Counted from the first letter of the stretch, positions 1 to 8,599 are shown. The stretch: DNA of 64,000 nucleotides from SG8-4 sp964598225 (GCA_964598225.1 CAZRBG010000017.1:1-64000), one strand, 5' to 3'. The notes: generated from the sequence alone by a model not told the origin. Numbers and translations are program-made.

Positions 1-52
1 GCCTGTTTTTCTATATTCTTATAGGGCCTTAACGCTTATGGAAGTGCCATTC

Positions 53-71
53 GTGACTGTCCCTAGTTATT
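53..71. repeat. 19-bp direct repeat, copy 1
   Basis: The sequence GTGACTGTCCCTAGTTATT at 53-71 recurs exactly at 1907-1925. Each copy lies just beyond the 3' end of an RHS-tip cassette (cassette order on the minus strand is RHS tip, small membrane protein, then this repeat). It may mark the edge of a duplicated or mobile unit. Bases 1-181 contain no other feature I can support. Confidence 0.6.
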
Positions 72-181
72 AGTTCGCTCACGGGCGAGACCAGGGAATC
101 CCCCGTCTCAAAATATTTTTTATTTTTCTATTGATTCTATCCTGGTACTCTGACCCCGACTTTCTCTCTTTAGCTTCCTTT

Positions 182-664
182 TTAGCTTGCCCCGGTTTTT
201 GGAAGGTAACGTTTTAATTCACTGGACCACAAATCATCCCAGTCAGTCCGATTAATGTGAGTTATCACGAAATCTTCTTCGCTGTGGGGCATTATTATTA
301 TGTAAAATATATCCCCCGACGGAAAGAATACGATCCCACCGTGATATCCGGATTCGTTATCGTAGATCTTTATGTAGCATTTGTTTCCAAGATTCGAGGC
401 GTACTTATTAAATACATTGAGAGCACGTTCTGAAATTGAACCATTTTCAGGATTGTATGTACCTTCAAAAAGCGCCTGCATAGTTCTGTAGAAGAACGCA
501 GTGGCCTCTTTGTTCTCTCTCATGCGCTTGAGAACAGGTTTCGAGGAACTATGCAAAAACCCCATAAATAAAAACCAACCGGTGGAAGCTACAACCAAAC
601 CAGCAACAAAAGAAATAGCAATCGCTGGTACACGGAATTGAATACTTGATTTATTTGTTTTCAT
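182..664 (-). CDS. single-TM protein paired with RHS tip 1 (candidate immunity protein)
   Basis: This is a 160-aa protein of unrecognised family. I start it at the internal ATG (664), because upstream codons would overlap the end of the RHS gene (stop near 699); a modest purine-rich GGGAG stretch precedes this ATG. The N-terminus is short and basic (MKTNK), followed by a hydrophobic segment at about residues 10-32. The rest is soluble and mixed charged, rich in Tyr, Phe and Asp. It lies 34 nt behind an RHS C-terminal tip on the same strand. In polymorphic toxin systems that is the usual place of the immunity gene, so a protective role is an inference from position only. The unrelated protein behind the second RHS tip has the same architecture (short basic N-terminus, one TM, about 160 aa). 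Confidence 0.55.
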   Translation of the reverse strand: MKTNKSSIQFRVPAIAISFVAGLVVASTGWFLFMGFLHSSSKPVLKRMRENKEATAFFYRTMQALFEGTYNPENGSISERALNVFNKYASNLGNKCYIKIYDNESGYHGGIVFFPSGDIFYIIIMPHSEEDFVITHINRTDWDDLWSSELKRYLPKTGAS

Positions 665-698
665 TGCATTTGCTCCCAACGCATCACGTAACCGAGTC

Positions 699-1739
699 TC
701 AACGTTCCCAAGGATCATCGTTCTCGGGATCCCAATCACGATTTGGCACCCAATCAGGATCAGCAAGGTTATCGCGTATCCACGTGCCAACTTCACTTGG
801 ATCCATGCCGATTGTATCAAAGATTATACTTCCTGGTCCTGCTATTGTGCTCATACCATTGTACTGCAACATTTGGCCGATGGCAGCACCTTTCACACCA
901 AGTCTCCAATCCGCAGTATCTATTATCTCACCGTCTTCATGCTGACCTCTTTCATGATTATACAAGTGAGCAACAGCAGCGCCTAATCCCCCGTAAAAAC
1001 CGGCCTGGATATAGGCCACAAAGTGACTGACTTGGTTTCCACTATTCTGTGGACTTTCGTCTTGGTAAATCTCTTTGAAGCCGGTTTGTCCAAAATTACC
1101 AATTATATCATCATTAGCCTTCTGAATCCAACCAGTTGAAGGAATTTCACTAAAGCTGAGCGTTTCAGAACATACAAGACTTGCCAAGCCCTTTACGAAT
1201 TCATAACTCTCTGTGGCCTCCGTCCAGGTCGTATCGTCTGCCCAAAGTGCCACCATATCCGCAATTCGAGCAAGGGCTTCAACATCGCTGATCCTATTAC
1301 AGGGATCCGCGTCAAATGCGGCTCTCCACTGTGCTTCAGCATATATGCGCACCTCATCCCATGTCACAGATGTTCTGGTCCCCGTGGAATCCACAAAGCT
1401 CAGCGGATTATTTCCACAGTACGCATACATGTTCATTCCATCTCCGTAACCGATCGGATCAGTCTGCAGGAACCGGCCTGTATACGGATTATAGTATCTT
1501 GCACGGTTGTAGTAAAGGCCTATTTCTATGTCGTACCTTCTTCCTGCGAACATGTAGGGGTTGGTGTGGTTGGCGTCCTCGACGGCTGGTTCGCCGAAGA
1601 CGGAGTATTCGTAGGTCTGTACGGTGTCGCCGGTGCTGTCGCTAAGGGCAATCACCGAGCCGAGGGCGTCCCCTCGACGAAGCTCGGGACAGGCTCTGTG
1701 GTAGTAGTATGCGGCGTTGCTGTCTGCGACCTCGATCAT
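699..1739 (-). CDS. orphan RHS core fragment with C-terminal tip 1
   Basis: The N-terminal ~115 residues are the end of an RHS-repeat core: YYYHR, DALGSVIALSD, TYEYSVFGEP, NPYMFAGRRYD, GLYYNRARYYNPYTGRFLQTDP, then the tip-proximal NMYAYCGNNPL. The remaining ~230 residues form a variable tip with no family I can name; it contains a conserved-looking stretch around NQVSHF and a HERGQH. In RHS proteins the tip is often a toxin, but no nuclease or protease motif is clear here. The frame continues upstream through KYIYGPGIDQPVS and is then broken by a 5-nt net insertion and an in-frame stop near 1840, so this is a 5'-truncated fragment without the export domains of a full RHS protein. An 8-residue insertion (ACPELRRG, about 1671-1694) splits the YYYHR-DALGSV motif. 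Confidence 0.75.
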   Translation of the reverse strand: MIEVADSNAAYYYHRACPELRRGDALGSVIALSDSTGDTVQTYEYSVFGEPAVEDANHTNPYMFAGRRYDIEIGLYYNRARYYNPYTGRFLQTDPIGYGDGMNMYAYCGNNPLSFVDSTGTRTSVTWDEVRIYAEAQWRAAFDADPCNRISDVEALARIADMVALWADDTTWTEATESYEFVKGLASLVCSETLSFSEIPSTGWIQKANDDIIGNFGQTGFKEIYQDESPQNSGNQVSHFVAYIQAGFYGGLGAAVAHLYNHERGQHEDGEIIDTADWRLGVKGAAIGQMLQYNGMSTIAGPGSIIFDTIGMDPSEVGTWIRDNLADPDWVPNRDWDPENDDPWER

Positions 1740-1795
1740 GCTGACCGGCTGGTCGATTCCAGGGCCGTAGATGTACTTTCGCAGCAGGTTGTTGC
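1408..1795. repeat. RHS core direct repeat, copy A
   Basis: About 390 bp encoding the end of the RHS core is nearly identical to 3173-3617. The differences are scattered point changes and a 49-nt expansion in copy B at the palindromic element. Identity stops abruptly at the tip junction, at the codons after AYCGNN, where the two proteins become unrelated. This is the expected signature of tip exchange or cassette duplication in RHS loci. Confidence 0.85.
1671..1694. repeat. palindromic element family A, in-frame 24-nt insert in RHS copy A
   Basis: On the minus strand these 24 nt encode ACPELRRG and interrupt the otherwise conserved RHS motif YYYHR-DALGSV. The sequence (GCCTGTCCCGAGC then GTCGAGGG) belongs to a family seen also at about 3436-3516, 28037-28072, 53847-53873, 54926-54970 and 58605-58635. 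Its length is a multiple of three, so the frame survives. Confidence 0.7.
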
Positions 1796-1840
1796 GGCTA
1801 AGCCGTCCTGTGGATGGCCGTCGTATCCGGCTATCTATTC
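1740..1840 (-). pseudogene. remnant of RHS core upstream of cassette 1
   Basis: Reading upstream of the ATG at 1739 in the same frame gives LLRKYIYGPGIDQPVS, a normal RHS core continuation. Compared with the second locus (DGHPQDGNNNLLKKYIYG), this copy has 8 nt where the other has 3 (between the codons for QDG and NNLL), which shifts the frame. A stop codon follows in the DGHPQDG frame. The full-length RHS gene is therefore not encoded here. Confidence 0.6.
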
Positions 1841-1906
1841 GTAAACAATCAAACTAAAAATGTACCGGATACCTTTAATTCTCCCCCCCGACTTTCCGGT
1901 CCCTAG

Positions 1907-1925
1907 GTGACTGTCCCTAGTTATT
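1907..1925. repeat. 19-bp direct repeat, copy 2
   Basis: Exact second copy of the 19-mer at 53-71, immediately after the 3' end of the second cassette's small protein. The flanking bases (CCTAGGTGACTGTCCCTAG) give it some internal symmetry. Confidence 0.6.
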
Positions 1926-2422
1926 TAATCGGCAGTTTCGGGCTGACCCCCGTTCTTTCCTATCCATTCAAAATCCATAATGTCAGAGGAAATCCAGAGT
2001 CCATCAATAAGTTTTTTTTCACCATACTGATTCTCGTAATCCTCGGAAAAAGCAATAAGAAAGCAGCTACTTAAGCCACCGAGCAGTTCTATAACCACCG
2101 TATTATCAGACACATCCACAGTAAAGGGGTCAAGGTCTTTAATTTCTTTAGGAAACTTATCTATATCAGGATGCCGATAAAGCCTTCCCCATCCATACAA
2201 TCCGAAGTCGTATTGTCCTCTATAACCCTCTCTTATAAGATTTCTGCACGCAGTCAGAAGAGCCTGATGGTCAGTATGATCAGTAAGTTTATAGATACGT
2301 GACTTAAGCGTTATTGTCCTGCCTAAGTCAGCGCCCAAAAATACCGAAAGGATAGGGTACAGTATCATAATAGCCACAAGAGGCAAAAGAACAGTTGATA
2401 TTATTTTTGTACGTGTCTTCAT
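1925..2422 (-). CDS. single-TM protein paired with RHS tip 2 (candidate immunity protein)
   Basis: This 165-aa protein has a short basic N-terminus (MKTRTK), one hydrophobic segment at about residues 8-30, and a soluble C-terminal domain with a VDVSDNTVVIELLGG strand-rich region and a GLWISSDIMDFEW end. I do not recognise the family. It starts 45 nt after the stop of the second RHS-tip gene, on the same strand. It resembles the small protein behind tip 1 in size and topology but not in sequence. A cognate immunity or anchoring role is inferred from position. Confidence 0.6.
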   Translation of the reverse strand: MKTRTKIISTVLLPLVAIMILYPILSVFLGADLGRTITLKSRIYKLTDHTDHQALLTACRNLIREGYRGQYDFGLYGWGRLYRHPDIDKFPKEIKDLDPFTVDVSDNTVVIELLGGLSSCFLIAFSEDYENQYGEKKLIDGLWISSDIMDFEWIGKNGGQPETAD

Positions 2423-2467
2423 TAGAATATTCTCTTTTACAAAAGGGGACTATACTGGTTAAAAGGG

Positions 2468-3421
2468 CTACCAGTCACTACTGTCATTATTATAATCATA
2501 GTATCCTATGCGCGTGGCTCGCCATTTCATTAGTAACTCTAGTTTAGTAGGTGTCTGTCGTCCCGGTGTCAACCGTTCCAAAACCGGTAAATATACCCTA
2601 TTATGGGCCTTAACAAGTCTCTCAGATTGTTCTATACTAAGCCTCATATGCTTATGTGCATATCCCTGTGTTATGTAGTTAATTTCACAAGCTTGCCAAA
2701 TCGTGTTGCGATACAAAAACCCTAGCTCGTAGCCAATAAACTTTTTAAACGGACTGTCAAGAGCCATTAGTTTGAGAGGGTTTAATGGATTCCACCATGT
2801 CCAACTTTCAATTTCCTGTATTGTTTCAGCCAATATTTTGTCCATCGCTCGTTCATCAAGAAGTGCAATTTCATTAACTACAAATGCTTCGTAACTGCCA
2901 ATCTCTTGATATCTAACTGCAATAGGAACATCAATATCTTCATCTTCTTCATCACCAAGAGTAACTGAATATTCTCCATCAGAATATGAGACTTTAATCA
3001 GTAAAATATCTGGAAACAAATCATAAAAACCTGCATCTGAAAGAAAATCATCAACATCACTCGGATGAGCATTATCGTCCGCTGCCCCACCAGAAGCTGT
3101 GTCCCACACGGTATCCAACGGAATTGATGTAGTATATCTCCAACTTCCACTTGGATCAACAAAGTTTACTGAGTTATTCCCACAATAGGCATACATATTC
3201 ATCCCATCTCCGTATCCGATCGGATCAGTCTGCAGGAACCGGCCTGTATACGGATTATAGTACCTTGCGCGGTTGTAGTAAAGGCCTATTTCTATATCGT
3301 ACCTTCTTCCTGCGAACATGTAGGGGTTGATGTGGTTGGCGTCCTCGACGGCTGGTTCGCCGAAGACGGAGTATTCGTAGGTCTGTACGGTATCGCCGGT
3401 GCTGTCGCTGAGGGCAATCAC
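2468..3421 (-). CDS. orphan RHS core fragment with C-terminal tip 2
   Basis: The first ~95 residues are the RHS core end (SDSTGDTVQTYEYSVFGEP, FAGRRYD, NRARYYNPYTGRFLQTDP, NMYAYCGNN), almost identical to cassette 1. After NFVDPSG the sequence becomes a unique ~220-residue tip with an acidic stretch (GDEEDEDID) and no recognised catalytic motif. The Met at 3421 lies within the core and is probably not an original start. Upstream the core continues, but a 73-nt palindromic insert brings a TGA stop and a +1 shift. The tip may be unexpressed unless it initiates internally or is recombined onto an intact RHS gene elsewhere. Confidence 0.65.
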   Translation of the reverse strand: MIALSDSTGDTVQTYEYSVFGEPAVEDANHINPYMFAGRRYDIEIGLYYNRARYYNPYTGRFLQTDPIGYGDGMNMYAYCGNNSVNFVDPSGSWRYTTSIPLDTVWDTASGGAADDNAHPSDVDDFLSDAGFYDLFPDILLIKVSYSDGEYSVTLGDEEDEDIDVPIAVRYQEIGSYEAFVVNEIALLDERAMDKILAETIQEIESWTWWNPLNPLKLMALDSPFKKFIGYELGFLYRNTIWQACEINYITQGYAHKHMRLSIEQSERLVKAHNRVYLPVLERLTPGRQTPTKLELLMKWRATRIGYYDYNNDSSDW

Positions 3422-3617
3422 CGAGCCGAGGGCGTCCCCTCGACGGAGTTTATCCCGTTCGGCAAGCTCAGGGCAGGCTCTGAGCGTAGTCGAAGGGCTC
3501 GGGGCAGGCTCTGTGGTAGTAGTATGCGGCGTTGCTGTCTGCGACCTCGATCATGCTGACCGGCTGGTCGATTCCGGGGCCGTAGATGTACTTTTTCAGC
3601 AGGTTGTTGTTGCCGTC
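3173..3617. repeat. RHS core direct repeat, copy B
   Basis: Near-identical partner of 1408-1795. It is longer because the palindromic element within it has grown from 24 to 73 nt. Confidence 0.85.
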
Positions 3618-3680
3618 CTGTGGATGGCCGTCGTGTTCGACTATCACCTGAGGGCCGTCATAGAGGTACTCATCCCGGCG
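3422..3680 (-). pseudogene. upstream RHS core remnant of cassette 2
   Basis: The minus strand encodes DEYLYDGPQVIVEHDGHPQ, then NNNLLKKYIYGPGIDQPVS and IEVADSNAAYYYHRACPE, before the TGA inside the palindromic insert. This is a normal RHS core reading. It is cut off upstream near 3680, about 115 bp before the divergent aldo/keto reductase gene, so the N-terminal part of the RHS protein is missing. Confidence 0.65.
3436..3516. repeat. palindromic element family A, expanded copy that breaks the RHS frame
   Basis: This holds the parts CGGCAAGCTCAGGGCAGG, CTCTGAGCGTAGTCGAAGGG and CTCGGGGCAGGCTCTG, a compound of two element halves in opposite orientation. On the minus strand the upstream RHS frame runs into it as ACPEPFDYAQSLP and ends at a TGA. 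The downstream RHS frame resumes one base out of phase. Relative to copy A it is 49 nt longer. Confidence 0.7.
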
Positions 3681-3794
3681 TCATCATCTCGTTCGGCCGG
3701 CGGAAACATCCTTTACAGCATCCAGGCTTGGGAGGTAACATATAGCCGTTATGAATATTTGGAGAAATAACCGCAGAATCCAGGGGGTCAAGAT

Positions 3795-4763
3795 ATGAGA
3801 CGAAGATTATTTCTTAAGACCGCATCGGCTTCGGCATTGGCGGCGGCAGCAAGCAATCGTTATTGGGATACAATTCAGGCCGCTCTGGCCGAGGATATGG
3901 ACAAGCCGATCCCTCGCCGGACATACAAGGGCGACGTCAAGCTGCCGATTATCGGCTTCGGCGGTATCGTTGTAGTTGGTCAGGCGCAAGACGACGCCAG
4001 CCGGGAGGTTGCTCGGGCTGTCGACCGCGGCGTCAACTACTTTGATGTCGCCCCGACCTACGGCAACGGAGAGGCCGAAGAGAAACTGGGCGTTGCGCTT
4101 AAACCATATAGGAAGAAAAGCTTTCTCGCCTGCAAGACACAGAAACGCGATGCCAAGGGAGCAAGAAAGGAGTTGGAGAACTCGCTGAGAGTTCTGAATA
4201 CAGACTATTTCGATCTCTATCAATTGCACGCCATGAGCAAGATGGAGGATGTGGATACCGTGCTGGGGCCGGGCGGAGCGATGGAGACGTTCTCGAAAGC
4301 CAGAGAACAGGGCAAAGTCCGTTACCTCGGTTTTTCCGCTCACGACGAGGATGTTGCTCTGCGATTGATAGATGAGTTTCCGTTCGACTCGGTTCTTTTT
4401 TCCGTGAACTACGTGTGTTTCGCCCAGGGCAACTTCGGCCCTCGGCTCGTCAAAAAAGCGAAAGAGAAAGATGTGGCCTGCCTCGCGCTGAAAGCCCTTG
4501 CTTACACGCGCTGGGGCGACCGTAAAGAAAGAAGGGCCAATTACCCCAAGTGCTGGTACCGCCCGATAAGCGATCTGGAAAAAGCACGCCGGGCGCTGCG
4601 TTTTACGCTTTCAGAGAACGTCGTGGCGGCTATCCCGCCGGGGGACGAAAAAATATATCGCATCGCAGAAACATTAGCGGCACAATTTACACCTCTGAGC
4701 CCGGATGAACGAAAATCTTTCTTGGCCTCGACTAAGGGCGTAACGCCTATTTTCCGTAGTTGA
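3795..4763 (+). CDS. Tat-exported aldo/keto reductase
   Basis: A 322-aa NADPH-dependent oxidoreductase of the aldo/keto reductase superfamily. It starts with a Tat-like leader (MRRRLFLKTASASALAAAA), common in planctomycete enzymes. The AKR tetrad is visible: D84 and Y89 in NYFDVAPTYG, K114 in LACKTQK and H145 in YQLHAM. GKVRYLGFSAH matches the conserved strand before the cofactor region. The start is supported by a GGGGGT stretch 8-10 nt upstream. It lies 23 nt before a secreted beta-helix protein and probably shares its transcript. The substrate is unknown; a role in sugar oxidation at the cell envelope is inference. Confidence 0.85.
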   Translation: MRRRLFLKTASASALAAAASNRYWDTIQAALAEDMDKPIPRRTYKGDVKLPIIGFGGIVVVGQAQDDASREVARAVDRGVNYFDVAPTYGNGEAEEKLGVALKPYRKKSFLACKTQKRDAKGARKELENSLRVLNTDYFDLYQLHAMSKMEDVDTVLGPGGAMETFSKAREQGKVRYLGFSAHDEDVALRLIDEFPFDSVLFSVNYVCFAQGNFGPRLVKKAKEKDVACLALKALAYTRWGDRKERRANYPKCWYRPISDLEKARRALRFTLSENVVAAIPPGDEKIYRIAETLAAQFTPLSPDERKSFLASTKGVTPIFRS

Positions 4764-4786
4764 CTTCAAAGCTATAAGGACAAAAC

Positions 4787-6922
4787 ATGAAATTAGCAAA
4801 TAGCAGCTCAGATATCTTTCTCACGGCCTTCATGGTGGCAGTGCTTCTTACTGCAAGCACCGGATCGGGCGAGACATTTTACGTGTCGCCGGACGGCAAC
4901 GATGAGTGGACCGGCAGACTCGAAAGGCCCAATGCAGGCCGAACCGACGGCCCGCTTGCATCGCTGACCGGAGCGCGAAACAGAATACGCGAGTTCAGAA
5001 AGAAGGACCCCACAACAGAATCCGTGCGTGTGATTGTCGCCGACGGAAGGTATCAGCTCGAACAGCCTCTGGTTCTCGCACCCCGGGATAGCGGCACGCA
5101 GCGATATCCCGTTATTTACGAGGCGGCGAAAGATGCAACCCCGGTATTCAGCGGCGGCCGTATTATCAAAGGCTTCCAAAAAGAGGCTGATGGCTTATGG
5201 AAAACGCACATCGACCAGGCAGGGGACGGCAAGTGGTATTTCGAGCAACTGTTCGTAGACGGAAAACGAGCGGTTCGCGCGAGAACTCCGAACAAATTCT
5301 ACTTCTACATGCAAGACGTCCAGCAGGAAAAACTGAAAAGCAAGACACCTCTCGGCGCAACGCACCGGCAGACGGTGACGGTCAGAAGCGAGGACTTAAA
5401 GCACCTGGCGCGGCTGAGCAAGGAAGAGCTCGGCGACGTCAACCTGATGATATATCATAAATGGGACAACACGCGGCGCTTTATTAAAAGCATCGACATC
5501 GAGAAGAATCAAATCGTCACCGAAGGCAGGGTAATGAAATCCTGGAATCCCTGGCGGAAAAACACGCGATACCACCTTGAGAATTTCAAAGGCGCTCTGG
5601 ATGCGCCGGGCGAGTGGTTCCTGGATCGAGACGGCGCGCTGTACTACAAACCACTGCCCGGCCAGGACATGACTAAAGCCGAAGCAGTTGCGCCGGTAGT
5701 CGAGAAGTTCATAGTATTCGAAGGCGATCTCGATGAGCGGAAGTATGTGGAACACATCACTGTCAGAGGACTTTCGTTTCGGCACGGACAGTACCTCACA
5801 CCGCCGGGAGGTTTCGAGGCGTCGCAGGCGGCCTCACCCATTGATGCCGCGGTAATGGCCGACGGCGCAAAGCACGTTACAATTCAGGATTGCCAGGTCA
5901 CCCGGGTCGGGACTTACGGGGTGTGGTTTCGCAAGGGCTGCCGCGACTGCAAAATAGAAAGAACGCTCGTGCACGAGCTCGGCGCCGGCGGCATAAGAAT
6001 CGGCGAAACCCGCATCCCCGCCAATGAGCACGAACGCACGAGCCGCATCATTGCCGACAATAACATCATTCATTCGGCGGGCCGTATCTTCCCCTGCGCA
6101 GTCGGCATATGGATCGGTCAGAGCGGCGACAATCAAGTCACCCACAACGACATCGGCGATCTTTATTACTCCGCCGCTTCGGTCGGCTGGCGATGGGGAT
6201 ACTCCGAAAGTCTCGCCAAGCGCAACAAAGTCGAGTACAACCACATGCACCATATCGGCTACGGCGTCTTGAGCGACATGGGCGGCGTATACACCCTCGG
6301 ACCATCCGAAGGAACGACCGTAAGCAACAACGTGATACACGACGTTTATTCATATTCTTACGGCGGATGGGGACTGTACACCGACGAGGGCAGCACGGGA
6401 ATCCGAATGGAGAACAACCTCGTCTACAACGTGAAGAACGGCGGTTTCCATCAGCATTACGGCAAAGAAAACATCATCCGCAACAACATTCTCGCCTTCA
6501 GCGAGCTCTACCAGGTCCAGGCGACGCGCGTCGAAGACCACCTCTCCTTCACGTTCGAGAACAACATTATTTATTACGATCAGGGTGTTCTGCTGCACGG
6601 GCCGTGGACAAAAATCAAAATCAACATGAACAACAACTGTTACTTCAACGCAGCAGGCAAGGAAATATCTTTCGCCGGTAAGACCTTTGAACAATGGCAA
6701 CAACTGGGCAGAGACAAAGACTCCATTATCGCCGATCCACTTTTCACGGATCCGGAGAATTTCGACTTTCGCCTGAAGCCGGACTCTCCTGCCCTGAAGA
6801 TTGGCTTCGAGCCGTTCGATTTTTCAAGGGCCGGCGTCTATGGCGACCCGGAGTGGATCGAGCTCACCGAGAGCTTGCCTGTCAAGAAACTTGAAATTGC
6901 GCCGAAGCCTCCATCATCCTGA
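4787..6922 (+). CDS. secreted right-handed beta-helix protein, GH141-like
   Basis: A 711-aa protein with a signal peptide (about residues 1-29), followed by FYVSPDGNDEWTG and SLTGARNRIREFR. This is the typical opening of large beta-helix carbohydrate-active proteins in which a jelly-roll-like N-terminus (EQPLVLAPRDSGT, PVIYEAAKDATPVFSGGR) precedes a parallel beta-helix. The helix repeats are rich in NNIIH, NNVIHDV, NNLVYNV and NNILAF coils (about residues 340-640). The organisation resembles glycoside hydrolase family 141, but I cannot confirm family or catalytic residues by eye. It probably acts on polysaccharide in the periplasm or outside the cell. It is cotranscribed with the aldo/keto reductase (23-nt gap). 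Confidence 0.8.
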   Translation: MKLANSSSDIFLTAFMVAVLLTASTGSGETFYVSPDGNDEWTGRLERPNAGRTDGPLASLTGARNRIREFRKKDPTTESVRVIVADGRYQLEQPLVLAPRDSGTQRYPVIYEAAKDATPVFSGGRIIKGFQKEADGLWKTHIDQAGDGKWYFEQLFVDGKRAVRARTPNKFYFYMQDVQQEKLKSKTPLGATHRQTVTVRSEDLKHLARLSKEELGDVNLMIYHKWDNTRRFIKSIDIEKNQIVTEGRVMKSWNPWRKNTRYHLENFKGALDAPGEWFLDRDGALYYKPLPGQDMTKAEAVAPVVEKFIVFEGDLDERKYVEHITVRGLSFRHGQYLTPPGGFEASQAASPIDAAVMADGAKHVTIQDCQVTRVGTYGVWFRKGCRDCKIERTLVHELGAGGIRIGETRIPANEHERTSRIIADNNIIHSAGRIFPCAVGIWIGQSGDNQVTHNDIGDLYYSAASVGWRWGYSESLAKRNKVEYNHMHHIGYGVLSDMGGVYTLGPSEGTTVSNNVIHDVYSYSYGGWGLYTDEGSTGIRMENNLVYNVKNGGFHQHYGKENIIRNNILAFSELYQVQATRVEDHLSFTFENNIIYYDQGVLLHGPWTKIKINMNNNCYFNAAGKEISFAGKTFEQWQQLGRDKDSIIADPLFTDPENFDFRLKPDSPALKIGFEPFDFSRAGVYGDPEWIELTESLPVKKLEIAPKPPSS

Positions 6923-7049
6923 TATTATAAAGTTTCGCCAAGAGCCTTGATTGTTTATGCGTCTTTGTGTAGGATGTTCTTGGTCAATATGTTAGAGTAG
7001 GAGTAAGGTTTGAATTTATCGTTTTATTAACAATTAAGGAACCAGAATC

Positions 7050-8474
7050 ATGTCAAACATTACACGTCGTCAGTTCGTCAAACGCACTGCTGCCGCCGGG
7101 GCGGCATGCACAATCGGTTTCCCGAGCCTCATCCGGGCCCAGGGACTCAACGAAAAACTCCAGGTAGGCTTCATCGCCGCCGGCGGACGGGCCGGGGCCC
7201 ATACCGGCGCAGCCCACGGTGAAGGCTGTCAATGCGTCGCCTTCGCCGAAGTTGACAGGGGCCGGTGGAACGGCGTCCACGGCAAGAAAGGCTGGGAAAA
7301 GGCGGCCGGGTATACCGACTGGCGGAAAGTCTTTGAAAAGCACGGCAAGGAACTCGACGTTGTCTTCGTGGCAACCCCGGATCACAGCCATTTTGCTCCA
7401 TCGATGACCGCTGTCTCTATGGGCATTCACTGCTACACAGAGAAGCCGTTGACCTGGTCGGTTCGCGAGGCCCAATTGCTCGCGGCGGCGTACGCAGCAA
7501 ATCCAAGGGTCGTTACCCAGATGGGTAATCAGGGCCACGCCGGCAAAGGCTGGCGCCTTGCATACGAATACGTCAAAGCCGGCGCAGTCGGCGAGATCAA
7601 AGAGTTTCACACCTGGACAAACCGCCCGATCTGGCCTCAAGGCTACGACCGGCCCGACTATGCCGACCCGATTCCCAAGAACCTCGATTGGGATGCCTGG
7701 ATCGGTCCTGCGGCTATGCGTTCCTATGTTGCCAAGTACCGCGAGAGCGATGATATTGAAAAACGGCACGTCGGCAAATCCGTTTATCATCCCTTCGCCT
7801 GGCGCGGCATCGTAGCTTTCGGCTCCGGCGCCCTGGGCGATATGGCCTGCCACACCACCGACGGCATCTACTCGATTATGGAGCCCGGCTATGCGGCCAC
7901 CGCCGAACCTATTGAAATGAACGGCGAAGTCGGGGATCAGTGGCCGAAAGGAATGATCGTCAAGAGCACGTACCGCGCCAAAGGCGGCCGGCCCGGTTTC
8001 ACTACTTATTGGTACGAAGGAAATAAAAAGGACGGAAAGCCTTACATGCCGGAACCTCCCGAGGAACTCGCATACAAAGGAAAAAAAATGAAGCTGCCGA
8101 GAACCGGCAATCTGGTTTATGGCACCAAAGGCAAAATGCTGGTGGAAGGTGACTACTGGAACAGGGTGCGACTGCTCCCACTGGAGAAGCAGAAAGAGTT
8201 CGGCGATCCGCCGCAACTGCTCGAGCGTTCACCAGGTCATCACAAGGAATTCTTCATGGCATGCAGGGGCGAGCGGCCGCGTGAGTTCAGCCGTTCCAAC
8301 TACAGCTACTCCGGCCCAATGACTGCGAACATCCAGCTCGGCAACCTCTGCGCCCGCGCGGGCAAAAAACTCGAGCTGAATGAAGCCGGCAAAATCATCA
8401 GCGATCCTAAGATCAACGATCTGGCCTGGCGCGAGCCTCGCGAAGGCTGGGGAGCGTTGGAGACAAAGATCTGA
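7050..8474 (+). CDS. Tat-exported Gfo/Idh/MocA-family oxidoreductase
   Basis: A 474-aa NAD(P)-dependent sugar or inositol dehydrogenase-like protein. It has a twin-arginine leader (ITRRQFVKRTAAAGAA), a Rossmann motif at about 40-51 (GFIAAGGRAGAH), the ATPDHSHF strand (108-115) and the family EKP signature at 131-133. The C-terminal half (GALGDMACHTTDGI onward) is the usual substrate domain. An AAGGA stretch lies about 10 nt upstream of the ATG. The 127-nt gap from the beta-helix gene suggests its own promoter. Family membership is secure; the substrate cannot be read from sequence. Confidence 0.9.
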   Translation: MSNITRRQFVKRTAAAGAACTIGFPSLIRAQGLNEKLQVGFIAAGGRAGAHTGAAHGEGCQCVAFAEVDRGRWNGVHGKKGWEKAAGYTDWRKVFEKHGKELDVVFVATPDHSHFAPSMTAVSMGIHCYTEKPLTWSVREAQLLAAAYAANPRVVTQMGNQGHAGKGWRLAYEYVKAGAVGEIKEFHTWTNRPIWPQGYDRPDYADPIPKNLDWDAWIGPAAMRSYVAKYRESDDIEKRHVGKSVYHPFAWRGIVAFGSGALGDMACHTTDGIYSIMEPGYAATAEPIEMNGEVGDQWPKGMIVKSTYRAKGGRPGFTTYWYEGNKKDGKPYMPEPPEELAYKGKKMKLPRTGNLVYGTKGKMLVEGDYWNRVRLLPLEKQKEFGDPPQLLERSPGHHKEFFMACRGERPREFSRSNYSYSGPMTANIQLGNLCARAGKKLELNEAGKIISDPKINDLAWREPREGWGALETKI

Positions 8475-8547
8475 GCCAACTACGAAAAAGGGCACCTTCC
8501 GCTTTTTTCGTTTATTGCCGGAGGGTGCAAATAAAGCATAAAAATCG

Positions 8548-8594
8548 AACCGGTAAGGCTGCTGCCCGCGGCGGCCTTGCCGGTTTTGCTTTTG
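8548..8594 (+). terminator. rho-independent terminator after Gfo/Idh/MocA gene
   Basis: The arms AACCGGTAAGGC (8548-8559) and GCCTTGCCGGTT (8574-8585) pair with one wobble, and a T-rich tail TTGCTTTT follows. It sits 74 nt after the stop at 8474 on the plus strand. Confidence 0.8.
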
Positions 8595-8599
8595 GCCAC

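Noticed and set aside
646..1844. Plus-strand open frames across the first RHS cassette
   Set aside because: They are antisense to the RHS core and tip, with no ribosome site or recognisable domain.
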